A stretch of 64,000 bases of DNA from Tigriopus japonicus (lineage: Eukaryota; Arthropoda; Copepoda; Harpacticoida; Harpacticidae). The DNA is taken from assembly GCA_010645155.1 (NCBI GenBank), contig JAAGOF010000115.1:186001-250000 (forward strand), written 5' to 3'. Below, piece after piece: positions 21,675-35,400 of this stretch (within the stretch, counting starts at the first letter, position 1; the number at the start of each line of letters is the position of its first letter). Position numbers and translations under genes: made by a program. The notes below the pieces were generated by a model. It did not search any database. It was not told where the DNA came from and was given only the letters and a program-made list of their open reading frames with translations.

Positions 21675-23559
21675 ATCAGCTTTCATTCAAGAATGTATTT
21701 TCACAAATTTTGAAGGTATGATATTGACCTAATAAGTTTATTTGTGGTTTCATTTCTTTGCCATAAAGGGGAAATCGGAGTTTTCGCTAATATCAATCTC
21801 TATCAAAAATTGTATTTTGTATTTCAAATGTTTGTGATGTCTAAACATCAGTTACGTTGCGTTGTTATAATTATAGGTAAGGTGGTATTTGGCTTCGTTC
21901 GGATTGATTAGAAGCTGTCAGATTCGGATTCGGATTATGAAAATCAAGTTCGGATTGGATTTGGAGGACTTGTCAGATCCGATGTACAACTCTAATGGAC
22001 ACACACATATCCATCTATTGTTGTTTGAGCAGTTTTAGCATGTATTTTCCCACATCAAATATCCTTATGTGATTGGAAAATGCTGTGACCCCAATTGGTA
22101 ATAGCATAGATGGGTCTCACTTTGGGAAAGTAATTCCGACTACAATCAGGTTTTAAAAATCCTATCGAAAAATACCCAAAGTGGACGAACTCAAATTTAT
22201 CTCTAAACTTAGCACTTTGTTTATTCATCCTTGGTGCATTGTAGTAAATGATACATTGATGGCTTTCACTGGATCTGTCCCAATTGACGACTTACTGCTT
22301 TCTTGCATTTTGAAATGGCCGGTTGGCTCAATTTTTGTTAGACTGAAATGTTCCTTCGCCGAATCCGAAAGTTTCGGTCGAAGAAAGGCTTAACCAAAAA
22401 CCGAAGCCGAAAACAGGTCACTGCATACGTTGCATACATGTACATTGGCCGATGTACGATGAACGCCGGGATGTATGTACAATTTTTCGCTGAAAGTTAA
22501 CTCTCTGAACTCGTTTTAAAGTCATTGCATAATCCATCTACCTATGAGTAAGTCAACTCCACTTTCTTCCTTATCTTTTACAAAGGGCTATGCCGACAAC
22601 TATAATTTAAAAAGCCAACAACTTTACCGAAAACAAAGAAAAGTTTACGGAAGACTTAACTGAAGGAAACCAGACAAAATTTAATATAAAAAACCTTTAC
22701 AAACGTAAAAATTGGCAACATTTAAGGTATGTAAGAGCAATAGCAATGGGGGAAGTGATAGTGTTGGACCTCAGTTTAACTTGGCACAAACAGCAAGATA
22801 TTCAAAGTACGCCATGAAATCGTGAATTTTTATCGATTGAACAAACTTTTTCAACCTTTTCCCGACTATATTGGCAGTTTTTAACCATTTTGACGAGAAA
22901 AGCTAACTAAAAAATTCTTTGCCGTTTTCACCTACTAAAAATGCACTCTCTTGATATACAGTATATCCTTTCTACTTTCTTTTTTTGGTTCATTCGATAT
23001 TTGCCTAATTATGTCTTTCTTATATCGAAAGGCACAACTTGGTATGCTTCAAATATCGGTAATAATTGTTGGTTTGCATTTTTTGACTCTTTAAAAGGGT
23101 AAGCTAGAGAAACAGTAAATCTTGGAAAAGTAACGAGTAACGAGTACATTTTGAGTTTTTTAGTCGTTACAATTACTGCATTTTTGAAATGTTCCTATTG
23201 CGAAAAAAGGAATAAATTGCTTTACTTTCATTACAAGGAATTTCATTACATCTGCCCTGGTGTTTGCTAAATAAATATATTGTGTGTCTAATATGCTTTT
23301 CAACTTCCGCTGTACTTGTTCTTTTTGTAGAGAAACCCTCCACATTTCTCACTCCTTGTAATCTTCTCACCACATAAGTGGTAAAACGTGGCAATAAATC
23401 CCTATTTTAATTATCCACAATTTTCTTATCTTTGTATTGAATTCCACGTTGTAAACTATGCAATAGGTAGATCCCTTGCTTCTCATATTAGATTTTGAAT
23501 CTCCAAGTGAAGGAAAAAGCGCAAACTGTGAAGTTCCAATTTCTTTGTGTGGCCTGGAA
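21675..23559. other. Intergenic between glycosyltransferase copies 1 and 2
   Basis: No gene. A patch at 21900-21985 is rich in TTCGGAT/TCCGAAC-like words. Another at 22355-22425 is rich in CCGAAA words, also seen at 34890-34950, 35340-35430 and 56095-56145; this looks like scattered decayed repeat sequence. The rest is featureless AT-rich DNA. Confidence 0.35.
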
Positions 23560-26500
23560 ATGCCGAGAAAGAAGTATTACATTGCAATTGCTTACTTGAT
23601 TCTACTAGCAATGACATTGCCAATGTTCTTTCAGTTCAGTGAAAAGGCATCTCACCGGACACTCGACAAAATTGCTATCTTAGAGCCACGAGATAATTTC
23701 TTGGCGGATACTACAGTCATTCGACGAACAACAAGTTGTTCGCATTATCTGCAATTTCTGGAAAGCGCATTACCAAAGAATAATACCTTAAATGAAAACA
23801 CCTTCCCATTGGCATTTGCCATTACCGTGCACCATCAAGTGGGTATTTTGGAACTCTTTTTGGCTTCTTCTTTTCATCCATTAGATTCTTATTGCATTCA
23901 TGTGGATGTCAAAGCGACTGAAAAGGTCAAGATTGCCGTGGCTCAACTAGTTAAGTGTTACAAATGGCAGTATCCAGACGCCACCATATTTATTGTGGAT
24001 AATCCCATTCCTGTGTTCTGGGGCCATTTCTCGGTTCTTGAAGCGGATCTGAAGTGCATGAATCTTCTTCGAACCAAAAATGAACTTTGGAAAATCCTCG
24101 TGAATCCAGCCGCCACAGAATTGCCATTAAAGCCAATGAGAGAAATTCGGAAGCAACTGAAATCTACCCCAAATGGAATTATTGAATCATATCCAGTACC
24201 TGATGGAAACAAAGACAGGTTTACGCACTCATATGAATTGCAACGGTAAAGTTGTTGAGAATCATGCGATGATTTTAAGCTTATTTAGGGCCCGGAATTG
24301 AACATGAAGCATTAATCAATTAATTTTTCATTTTTTTCGTAAAAATTCAGAAACGTTCAATTATTTTGGTCGTTTGACGAAATTTTTAAATTCTTTAACC
24401 AAAAAAAATGGACTCTTTTTCATTTCTTGACTTGATTGTCTATTTCAAGGTCTATTTGCATGGTATGGCACGGATATTGTTGTCGTGCTTTTTTGTTGAT
24501 TCAAATATATTTGCAACAGTTGGTTTGATACTCGCACTGGCACTCAACAATCAAGTACCAAAGTAAACAAATAGGTGATTTAAACCCACTCGGAAGCTTT
24601 GCTACAATTAATGTTGACTAAACATTCTGTATAAAGATAAAACAAAAGTGAACCTCATGATGTAGCGGACATTTTTCCAAAAGTAGATTTTTTATGGCTC
24701 ATACCAATCCCGAAAATCCGAACAACCTTACTTGACAACTCATAATCAACAAATTCAAGCATTTCTGTCAATCCTTTAAAGGATAGTCAGACCAATAAAC
24801 AAAACGAAAAGTGATTTTTTCATTAAAAATCTAAACGAGAAAAAAATTGCACAGATAAATGTTTTAAAAACACCTATGCACAATTTTCCCTTTATTTACA
24901 AAATTACAAAGTCATGACTCAATCTCAGCTCATTACTTTAATATGTTGTCTTCTTGATACAGTGACCCTTTTACCACATTTTGCCACATTATTGCGAGTC
25001 CAGTATATCACAATATATTTTTACTTACTATAAAAAGAAAATGGCTATCGCGCCTAAGTTGAAACCTAAAAATGATGTTTTTTTTTTAAATTTAAGTCAC
25101 TTACTTTGTGATTTTGATCAATTATTTTTCCGATTTTGATCAATTATTTTCCGATTTCGATCAATTATTTTGTGATTTTGATCATTTTTTATTAATTTTT
25201 TGGCCAAAAAAATTAAGTTCAAATCTGGACCCCAGAAACGTTTCAGTCCACAAACGCTCAGTTTCAACGTTTTCAGTTGAGCAACATTTAATAGCAAATT
25301 TGCTGACACATTAATTGTTCGCATAGTTCGATAGCTTTTTTTCAATCTTGTAGTGGCCTTGTCTTTCCGCTTGTCAGGAAACCCTACAAGTTAAAATTTA
25401 AGTCTGGATCATATTTTGTTCGAGCAAAAACGCAACTGACAATCAAACTTTTACTTTGGCCCAAGTTTTGGCGTTGAACTTTTTGGGAAGTGTCTCTTTG
25501 ACTTAAAATTTGAAAAAAACTTAAAATCCAAGAAAATTTTCTATTTTTGACGAATCACTTGATTTTACCATTAACCAGTATTGCAAAGGTCTTTGAGAAG
25601 ATCATGAAGTCCAAGCTTGTTGAGTATTTGGAAGACCATGATATCATTCCCCCAGGGCAGCATGGGTTTCAAGCCCATTTTAGTACAGTCGCCCAATTGG
25701 TTGACCATATCGAGCAAATCATTGAGAGTCTTGAAAGTCACGAGTCAGTTCATGTAGTATATCTTGACTTTGGCAAGGCCTTTGATAAGGTAGATCATGG
25801 TCTTTTGCTAAATCAACTCAAAGAGTTTGGGATCCAAGGTAAGGTCTTGAATTGGATTGGTAGTTTCATGAGTGATAGGAAGCAAATAGTCAAGGTTGAA
25901 GGATCATTTAGTGGCATGTATGATGTCAAGTCAGGTGTTCCACAAGGTTCACTTTTAGGTCCGCTCCTGTTTATTCTCTTTATTGCTCCTCTCCAGAAGT
26001 TCAGAACAAAAGCCAGTATTTCTTCATATGCTGATGATACATAATTAGTTTGTGGAAGGAATGAATGAGGAAAGAACTCTACTCTTGGGTTGGCGAGAGT
26101 AACATGGCTTTGAACGGGATGAAATTCCGCACAATGACGTATGGGGCGTCAAAATTATATGTTCCGCTCAAAGACAATGGAGGTTGTGATATTGAGCCGG
26201 TATCATCCAAGAGGGATTTGGGAGTTGTCACCCAAGATGATAGAAATTTTGATGAGCATATCCAGTTGAAAGTGGGGAAGGCATTTCAAACGTGCAGCTG
26301 GTCACACGTTTGTGTTCTCTCAATCTTTTTTGTTAAAGCATCCATTATGCATTGTTTTTTATGCATTATGCATTTTCCCAAAAAGTATCTAGATAAGATA
26401 CTTCTAGATACTTTTCTTCATAATGCATAATGTCAAATTATTTGTGCATTATGCACATTGAAAGTGGATGCACTATGCATGTTGAGACTTTAGAGTGGAC

Positions 26501-28037
26501 ACATTATGCTCATTAAGTGAGGAATCTGAGAATGCATTCATTAGAGTCTGTTCACTGTTCAATTATCTTTTCTAGATAAAAGATAAAAATAAAAGATAGT
26601 TTATCTTTTATCTTTATCTAGATACTTTTTCGGGAAGGTATCTTAAAGTATCTTTATCTAGATACTTTTTCCGGGAAGCTATCTTGAACTATCTCTTTCT
26701 AGATACTTTTTCAGGAAAGTACCTTGAGGTATCTTTATATAGATACTTTGCGGAAAATAATATCTTATCTGGATACTTTTTCAAAGTATCTTGAACAGGT
26801 CTGATATTTATATACATTTTAGGTGTCTTTATCGTAAGCCTTAATCAAAATGGTTAGGTGTTCTTACAAACCTGTTTTGTTTAACTGTGGCTACATGCAG
26901 AGCCCTGTAGCTATATGATATAAAGTATAATTAGCACTTTGCATTCAATCAAAAAGGTGTGACTCATGTCTTTTTTTCCTCCTTCTCTTCCTCTTTCCAA
27001 CTATTAACATAATTTATTATCTTTCTCTCTAGTGTCCAGTTTCTGGTGAAAACAAGCAAAAGCTTATCCAGGACCTGAGAAATATCCGTTCATTAAACTG
27101 ATGTGTAAAAATTGAGATCTCATGTTATTCACCGATGCCTTCAAATGAACTAAATATTTCTAAAATACAATACAATAATTCATGGTTTCATATGAAATTT
27201 TGAAAATTAACCTCAACTTCATATCATTTTTTTCCTTGGAACGGAGCTTGAACGATATTCCTATAAATGAAACCGTGAACCCTTGAAAAAAATATGAGGT
27301 CCCTAATGCAACATTACTTTCACACAGAGTGCTTACCTGTGTGGACCCAAAAACTATCAATCACTATATCACTTCTTCACGGGTCAATTGATAGATGCTC
27401 ATGTTCAGGGTAGCTCTGATAAAGTTCTCTTTGTCCGCTACGTGGGGATATTGCCTCTCCAAAAATGTTCATAAAATGTTCTTATTTAATAGACACCATT
27501 TTTAATGTTAATTGCATGTAACAATTGCCTATGACTAGAAGTGTTTTTATGTCTGATAAACTTACTGTGCTCAATTCCAGAAAGGATGAGAGCCTATCTG
27601 ACAAGAAAATGGTCCGAACAAATACTCCTAAAGATTTGCCTCCAGGGAATATCACCATTATGAAAGGGTCAAAAAATGTGGCTTTAACGAGAGAACTTGT
27701 CAATTTTGCCCTCGACGCATCATATCCAAAGGAACTTCGAAGGTGGTTGCAAGACACCAGTGTCCCGGACGAGCATTATTTTTCGACCATCGTTACGATA
27801 TTTGACAACACCACCAATGATTCGGAAACGAAGATCTCACATTCTGGTTGTTTAAGATTGAGCTGGTGGCTCGATGACCTTTGTTGTGGGAGAACCATCA
27901 GACAGATTTGTAATTTTGCTGTGGGGGACTTACCACGACTTCATCAAAATCAGTTTTGCATGTTTGCCAATAAGTTCAACTTGGACGTGGACCCAGTCGC
28001 TCCGATACAGCATGCACTTTATTTAATGGACTTATAA
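23560..28037 (+). CDS. Core-2/I-branching beta-1,6-N-acetylglucosaminyltransferase-like, copy 2
   Basis: Same family and gene structure as copy 1: exon 1 is 23560-24245 (donor GTAAAG) and exon 2 is 27581-28037 (acceptor ATTCCAG). The phase-2 intron sits at the same codon, and the product is 380 residues. The start is the ATG giving MPRKKYYIAIAYLILLAMTL, a basic tail followed by a signal anchor; the frame extends upstream only without an ATG. The YCIHVDVKA, AATELPLKPM, DTSVPDEHYF and FANKFNLDVDP blocks are intact. It is clearly more diverged from copies 1 and 3 than they are from each other. The 3.3 kb intron carries a LINE fragment and two tandem repeats. No canonical AATAAA was seen just after the stop. 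Confidence 0.85.
25107..25190 (+). repeat. 21-bp tandem repeat, four units
   Basis: Units of the form CCGATTTTGATCAATTATTTT repeat with small changes. The block lies in the intron of glycosyltransferase copy 2. Confidence 0.75.
25561..26300 (+). mobile_element. LINE (family 1) internal fragment
   Basis: This encodes reverse transcriptase blocks shared with the copy at 30042-31955: SIAKVFEKIMKSKL, YLDFGKAFDKVDHG, SGVPQGSLLGPLLF and SSYADDT. It continues to the thumb region ending at FQTCSW. A stop directly after YADDT, a deletion around 26063 and truncation at both ends make it inactive. It is inserted in the intron of glycosyltransferase copy 2 in the same orientation as the gene. Confidence 0.85.
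26590..26800 (+). repeat. About 40-bp tandem repeat of AGATACTTTTT...AAGTATCTTTATCT
   Basis: Four to five units alternate AGATACTTTTTC with its inverse-like AAGTATCT, so each unit can fold on itself. A related patch, together with ATGCATTATGC inverted words, lies at 26340-26420 just upstream. Confidence 0.65.
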
Positions 28038-30041
28038 GGAATAACAAAGAGATATGGATTATATAAGTATGTTGCAAAGTTGTTTCTTGGGTGAGCCATC
28101 ATCCAAAAAGACCTCAACCCAAAATAGAATATTTGATCGAAAGTAAGTCGATCGAAACCCGAGTCCCTCTAGAGAACGCGGAATACTCCGAAAAATGAGT
28201 CAAGAAATACTCCGAATTGCAAGTAGGAATTACCCCGAATGAAAAATCCATGACATCAGGTAGTTACTGCGACTTTCTTTCCACCACGGAATTAGCCACA
28301 AAGTATTTTTTGGGCAATACGTGGGAAATCTTCCGAAAATTGGGAATTGTAGCACCTACCACGGACATCTAGAAGTTGTCCTTGCTGTAGTGTAGCAGTA
28401 TACCAGTATATGTTGAACATCAATGAACCAGTATCCACCCAAAATATTTGAAAAAGAAATGCGAAAATATTTTGCCCCAAATCAAAAAAGTTTTGATCAA
28501 AAAAGTGACAAATTGAGATGAATATGAAGTTTAAGAACTTATTCAATTGTCGAATTTACCATTTTGTAAACCAAAGGAACACTTTGGTTTGGCTTATTCA
28601 AGCTCTGAAAACTTATTTCGGCCATAAATGTTTTTGTAATTTTAAAAACTGCTTTTATGGACTTTTATAACAGTCTCGACTTGAGCGTTATAGTCTTGGC
28701 AGCGAATGCATGTAGAAAGGAATATTTCCACCGCCACCTTCTATATACTACTCAACAATGTGATTATTTACGTGAAGCGGTTTTGTCGCTAAGTCTCAAA
28801 AGAATATTTTTGCCAGGGTGTGAACCAATATCTCGAAACGTAGTCATTTTCAACCAAAAAAAAAATGATGTAGTATTCTTTCAAAATCATTTTATTCACA
28901 TTTACGACTTCGTATAGCATGAATCTGATTAGCCACTTCACAGAATCCTTTTTCTCTTTGTCCTCAAAACTGCTAAAAGATGCCCATACCCATACAAAGT
29001 ACATAGTTTATCCAACTGAAGTTCGTACTTTTCTCATTTTTCTGATTAGCTTGATTCCTACCATGACGCTAAGAATACATGTTGGAGGTGGGTGTCATGC
29101 ACCATATTTAGTTTCTGGTTATTCCTCATTCCAGCTAAAAAAGTGGCTTAATGAAGGCCAAATACCGCTATTTTTTCAACAAAACACCTTTTTAAATTTA
29201 GCCAAATATTTAAGAGATCACATTAAACGGTGTCAAAAAAGTGTTCGTTAAAAATGACGGGAGGGATTGTGGGGCACTCGTTCCCCACCTAGTTTGGTTT
29301 TGTCTCAACATGACATTTGGAAATCCGTTCTTGTACACAAAGATACATTGCCACATACGTGTCTAATGCATTTGAACAGACAGTTTGGTCCACGTACTTT
29401 CCAATGTACTATGAAAGTACTCTCCGTGCACTTTTTGTCAGGAGGAAGAAGAAAGAGAAGCTCTCTTTAGTCTCTTGACTCTTGTGGCTTGTTCACTTGC
29501 CTGCCCAGTCTCGGAAGAGGATTGGTACTAAACACATCCCTCGATTTGGAGACGCAAACTTGCTGAGGGTCATGCAATCAAGAGATTGATCTTGGGTCGC
29601 AATTAGAGATGCAGGAGGAGGTTTGAGTGATCTGTTCAAAAATCTTGTCGCGGGTGGATGAAGGAAGAGTATCTCTTCTGTGGATTTTTATGGATCATTT
29701 GAAGAAAAATACTTGTTATTTTTAAGACAAGTGTGTTTACTCAAATATCAAGTAGATTAAACAAAAACTGACTTTCTAAGCTTTTACAATTGCAATATGC
29801 TTGAAATATAAATTAAAAACACTTGAAATTTAGTCCCAAACACGTTTTTTTTTTGTTTTCTTTAAAAAAATCGATATTGGGGCTTTACGCAAAGTTGCAA
29901 CAAATACTTCCTGGGACACAATTCATTTATTAATTCGTTTGATTAGTTACACTATTAACTAATAATCCATATGATAACATCAAGCATTCTAGAAAATAGG
30001 GATAATCTAATTCTTATATCCCATTGCAACACAATCTGAGA
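28038..30041. other. Intergenic, no gene seen
   Basis: AT-rich sequence. Frames at 28657-28917, 28919-29251 and 29267-29470 show no motif. A short GTACTCTCC.TGCACTTT-type segment at about 29405-29440 resembles the reverse complement of about 42945-42980, a possible old dispersed repeat. Confidence 0.4.
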
Positions 30042-31955
30042 TTTTTTTTTTTTTGGGGGGGGGGGCGGATTTTTTAATACCGCTACAAGGAATGGGATTC
30101 CCTGTAAAGAGAGTTAATGATTAATATAGTATATAGTTAATGAGATTACCGTTTATATGAAATTTGATCTACCAATGAGTTATTGTTGGCAGATCTGTAC
30201 AACCCCTTGAATAGTGGGTTGGTCAGGAATATAATTTAAAAATCTATCCAACCCTGCCTTAAATGCTGTTAAAGGAGCAGCTCCTACATATTCCCGACGA
30301 AGGCAAATAGGCAACAGATTTAACAATAAAGGAGCCCGATAAAGAAGAGAGGAGGACTTCATTGTTCGAACTAGCCTTGATTCCTTAGGATTTGGAGGTG
30401 CTCTCAGAGCGCACGTAAAACCTCTACGATCGCTACTACTGATCTCAAATCCTGGGTTAGGACAGAGCCCATGAACCCTCGTGAAAACATACAGTATCAG
30501 ATACCTTTCATACCTTCTCTGAGTACTGTACAGCCCTAACTTCTTGAGCCTCTCCCAATACGAGAGCTCTCTCATTCCTGTGATGTTCTTAGTAAAACAT
30601 CTTTGGACCTGCTCGACCTTTTGCAAACCTGCTGAACTCATTGGAGCCCAAATGGGTGAGGCATATTCAAGATGCAGCTGAACAATCGACTTGTACAGAG
30701 TTAGCATTTTTGTAATACTATCTCTGGACTTGAAAGTGCGATAGATCCAACCACATGTTTGAAATGCCTTCCCCACTTTCAACTGGATATGCTCATCAAA
30801 CTTTCCATCATCTTGGACGACAACTCCCAAATCCCTCATGGACGATACCTACTCAATATCACAACCTCCATTGTCTTTGAGCGGAACATCTAATTTTGAC
30901 GCCCCATACGTCATTGTGCGGAGTTTCATCCCGCTCAATGCCACATTACTCTCGCCAACCCAAGAGTAGATTTTCTCCAGGTCCTCAACTAAACATTTTG
31001 AGTCCTGACTGTTCCTTCCACAAACTAATTTTGTGTCATCAGCATATGAAGAAATACTGGCTTTTGTTCTAAACTTCTGGAGAGGAGCAATAAAGAGAAT
31101 AAACAAGAGCGGACCTATAATTGAACCTTGAGGAACACCTGACTTGACATCACACATGCCGCTAAAAGATCCTTCAACTTTAACTATCTGCTTCCTTTCG
31201 CTCATAAAACTATCAATCCAAGTCAGGACCTTACCCTGGACCCCAAACTTTTTGAGTTGATCAAGCAAAAGACCATGATCTACCTTATCAAAGGCCTTGG
31301 CAAAGTCAAGATAGACTACATCAACTGACTCGTGACTTTCGAGCCCTTCAATGATTTGCTCGATATGGTCAACCAATTGGGTTACTGTACTAAAATGAGC
31401 TCGAAACCCATGCTGTCCAGAAGGAATTAAATCATGGACTTCCAAATAATCTACAAGCTTGGACTTCATAATCTTCTCAAAGACCTTTGCAATACTGGAA
31501 GTCAGAGAAATGGGCCTATAATTACTAGGGAGTGACTTATCTCTGCCCTTAAAAATTGGAACGACATGAGCTACTTTTAGAAAAGAGGGAAACTTGCCCT
31601 GATCTAAAATGCAACGCATCAAATAGGAGAAAACAGGGGCAAGAATCTGTGAACATTTCATCAGAAACTGAGATGTCACACCATCAGGTCCAGGAGAACT
31701 TGAGAGCTTTAAGCTCTTGATGGCCTCAAAAGCATCTTGATCTGTTACTACCAGATCCTCCAATCGATTATCCTGACCATCAATGCCAGTCTCATCAAGA
31801 ATATTTCTAGCGTCATGGCCTGCTTTTCCTACCCTTTTTGGAATCGAAAATACACTTTAGAACTGATCTCCAACCATATTAGCCATAACCTCACTATCAT
31901 TAACGGTTTTACCGTCGACCTCAAAAGTGAATTCTTTTGAGGATCTTTTTTTCTG
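30042..31955 (-). mobile_element. LINE (family 1), 5'-truncated CR1/Jockey-like, best copy
   Basis: Minus-strand ORF2 with the reverse transcriptase and C-terminal region. It reads in order SSPGPDGVTSQFL, IFKGRDKSLPSNYRPISL, LDFAKAFDKVDHG, SGVPQGSIIGPLLF, SSYADDT, the thumb, YERYLILY and LCPNPGFEI. One frame spans it, interrupted only by TAA at 31857-31859 and TAG at 30849-30851. The 3' end (left on +) has a shared untranslated segment finishing in about 11 C then 13 A. The endonuclease and ORF1 are absent through 5' truncation near 31955. With only two stops it is among the younger insertions here, lying between glycosyltransferase copies 2 and 3. Confidence 0.85.
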
Positions 31956-32482
31956 TTTTTCTTTTACATCCTTACTCCTATTTTATACAACTTATTGTAA
32001 ACAATACATAAATACACCCTGACGCGACAGTTGTGTCGTAGTCATACTTTGAGCCTAAAAATGACGGCAATGCGTGGACACTTTGGTACAATCAAACCAC
32101 CCGTGTGCCCCAACAAGTGCTTAGAATATTTTTGGGTTGGTTATGATGTAATTTAAGGACACTAGTTTTGGAACACCTATAACCAAAAATAACGGGAAAT
32201 ATTACTGTCCGTCCTAATTCAAGAGCTCATAAAATTTCAACCGTTCATCAATATTTTAGGCAAAAACCTAAAAAAGTGCGGGAAAACGTTGAGACGTCCA
32301 CACTTTCCACTTTGATCAATAGCATCCCAAATATCATTTCCGAGGAAGAAGAGACTAGTTGGGGACAGATTGGATGTCAATTCGTTCAAATCTATTCTCA
32401 TAGAATGAAAATATTTTGGTTCAAAATTACGACAAAAGTTTCAACTTTTTGTGACTTGAATCATTTGATTATCATCCATCTA
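31956..32482. other. Short intergenic stretch
   Basis: Between the LINE 5' break and the end of glycosyltransferase copy 3. Nothing recognised; a 101-codon frame at 32276 overlaps the antisense of the neighbouring exon and is not supported. Confidence 0.4.
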
Positions 32483-35400
32483 TCACAAATCCATGATGAA
32501 AAGAACGTGCAAAATTGGTGCAATTGGATCGACCACCAAGTTGAACTTATTAGCAAACAAACAATCGTGGTTTTGATGTAGTCGAGGTAGATCTTCAATC
32601 CCAAAGTTGCAAATGCTTCTGATATTTTCTCCACGGCACTGATTGTCTCCCCACCAACTCAATCTCACGCAACCTCCATATGTGAAATCTGTTTCCAAAT
32701 CTTGGGTCCTGTTGTGAAACATAGTAATGAGGGTTGAATAAAAGTGTTCATCTGGAATGCTTGTATCTTTGATCCACTCTAGAAAATCTTGTGAGAATCG
32801 AGCATCGAGGGTAAAATTAACTAATTTTCTTGGCAATGCCACATTCTTGGATCCTTTCCTCATAGTGATGTTTCTTGGAGGCAAATTTTTGGTTCTGCTA
32901 GTCTCAACTACTTGTTGGTCGAATTTTCCTTCGCCGGATCTGAAATTATAAGAAAAACTTTTATCACTTGTCCGCTTAACTAATATCGGTATTTTGTGTA
33001 GGTGATTTTTATTTTTGACCTTGTAGGTGGTTGAAAAAAGAAAAAAAAAGATGAGAAAACATATTCTAAACAGCCCTCACACATTTGAAGATTGGCAGAG
33101 GGAGACAATCCCGAGACACTTGCTTGAAGCAAGTGCGACTAACAATTACTGCAAGGCTAATGAAGATAATTTTAAAAAATAGATGCAAGAAAACATGAGC
33201 CATCGGCCATTGCTCAAGCAAAGTTCGGAACGTATTCCAATGTTTTTTTACAACTCAATAACCCTACATAGAGTAAAGATATCTTCAGCATTTCACTCAC
33301 TAGTGATTATAATAGAGGGCTTTAAAGAGAACCAACATTCTTGGCACCTAGATAGCACTGGCATAATTCAGCAGACCCTGAGCTCATCCTTCTTGGGTAC
33401 CTTAGATCATTTATTAATCACTAGAGAGCGTGCAATCTTTAGTCAGGCTGATTTGGCAACGCAATGCATTGAATTTGTGAGGAAAATGTCGCTCTCACGG
33501 CTGTTGAGCGGACAGTTAGTGTGACCAAACATGCGAATCAAGACCAACTTTCTTTAACTCGTTATTGAAGCCACAAGTTGGTTTTTGTCCATTTATGTAT
33601 TGGATTAACCCTACATGACGCAAAGGCTTAAATTTGTGTTCTTCCTACCAGTGACTTATTCAATCTATAGGCAAAAAAGTTCCTAGTTCTAGTATTCAAA
33701 TCCAAGCCATGGTCACATGGTGACGTCTTCAGTTCTTTCAAGAAAGTGACCACTAGCAATTACAAAAAATGACCCAAAACATTGCTTAATTCCATTTTTG
33801 ATTCATCAATTGCATGGTTGACATTTGCCTGGTCACATATTTCATATGTTCCCGCATTTTGGTCCACTCAACAGTTAGCGACGGGAGACACATTTTTAGG
33901 CTTACACTCTCTCTAGTATTACCGTAATAGAACGGAACTCAATGTTGGGTACCCTCTCTTGTTCTCAAAATGAACAACTTGCCGTCAGAGCAAGCCTTCT
34001 TCAGGAAGCAAAGTTGACCTTTGATTAAAACAAAAAGCATTGGAATCATGGAGTGGGAGGCCAGCAATGAGAATAATGATTTCGAGTAAGAACAATTCAA
34101 TTACGTTCTTCTACAAATGAGACCTTGCATATGCTGACAAGAATACGTATTTCAATTTTCAGCTCAATCGAACGTCGGAGACAAAAGTTATGCTCATTCA
34201 AATTTCAGTGCAAATCCTACCGAGAATGAATGAACTAGCCCTTTTGTGGTATTCGTTTTACCACAAAAGGGCGAGTTCATTCATTCTATGCTCTCATCAG
34301 TACATAAGTTTGAGAAGGCTTAACTTTTCACTCCGGCATTCGATTGGGCTGAAATTTGAAATACGTGTTCTTCTCAATGTAAGCCAGGTCTCACTTGCAG
34401 AAGAACGCAAATGGTTTGTTTCTACTGGAAATCATTATTCTCATTTCTAGCCTCCCACTCCATGATTTCCGTGCTTCTTGATTAAAAAGAAAAGTGATAA
34501 CCAGCGCCATCTTGAGCTGGAAACGGTTGCGGGTGCTTCTGTTCAATATTTGGCCTGAATTTGTAATTACTTTGCGTGACTTTTTGATTTTAGAACACAA
34601 TGATATCTTAAGTAAGGAACAAAAATAAAACTTGAAATAACAAAAGGAGTTAACTTTAAGATCCCAGCTACAATTTTAGGAACAAATATAAGTTGAGGAT
34701 AGCTCTAAAATCAAGGCCTTTGTTTTGCCTCCAACTAGTAGCGATTTTTGTGTCGGTTAAACTTATTCAATGCCACAATAATAATACCAAATTTGTCTAG
34801 ATTTGAAAATTAAAACATGGATTCCTAAAGGGAAAGATACGAAATCGACTACAAAGGGAATTGTCATTTGGATACTGTTAGTGATGAACCGAAAGGATTC
34901 TTACAGAAAGTGAAAATTTCGGGCAAAACCGGAACCAAAAGCAGCTGACTACAAAATAACATATTTGCAAAATTTACTTAACAATTTTAAATTGCTAATG
35001 TTTGTTTGTTTGTTAAGGAGTCAGAACATCACTCATAATCAGTGTTCCATGAAGGAATATTGCTGCTCTTGGCCTCTTTTTGGCTACCAATGATATATTG
35101 TGGTAGCTATTTGCATTGGAAGATGGTACAACGCTAAATTTTGACTTCAAGGAGTTAAGTTTGGAGGGTAGCCGGGATCAAACCCCTACCCTCCGCACGG
35201 CAAGCGGACGCAGTACGCACCACGCCATGCCTCACCCACAGCACCATGTGTTCTTTGCTGGGTGATAGAAAATGCAAAAAAAATGGAAAAACAGATTTTG
35301 GACCAAAACAAAATCCAATTTTGTTTTCGAACTCCATTCTTAAAAGTGCATGTCTGCGTTCGGTTTTGTTAGGCAAAACCAAAACAGACCAAACAAAACC

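Noticed and set aside
33183..33524. 113-codon plus-strand frame
   Set aside because: No motif, no splice context, and composition like the surrounding intron.
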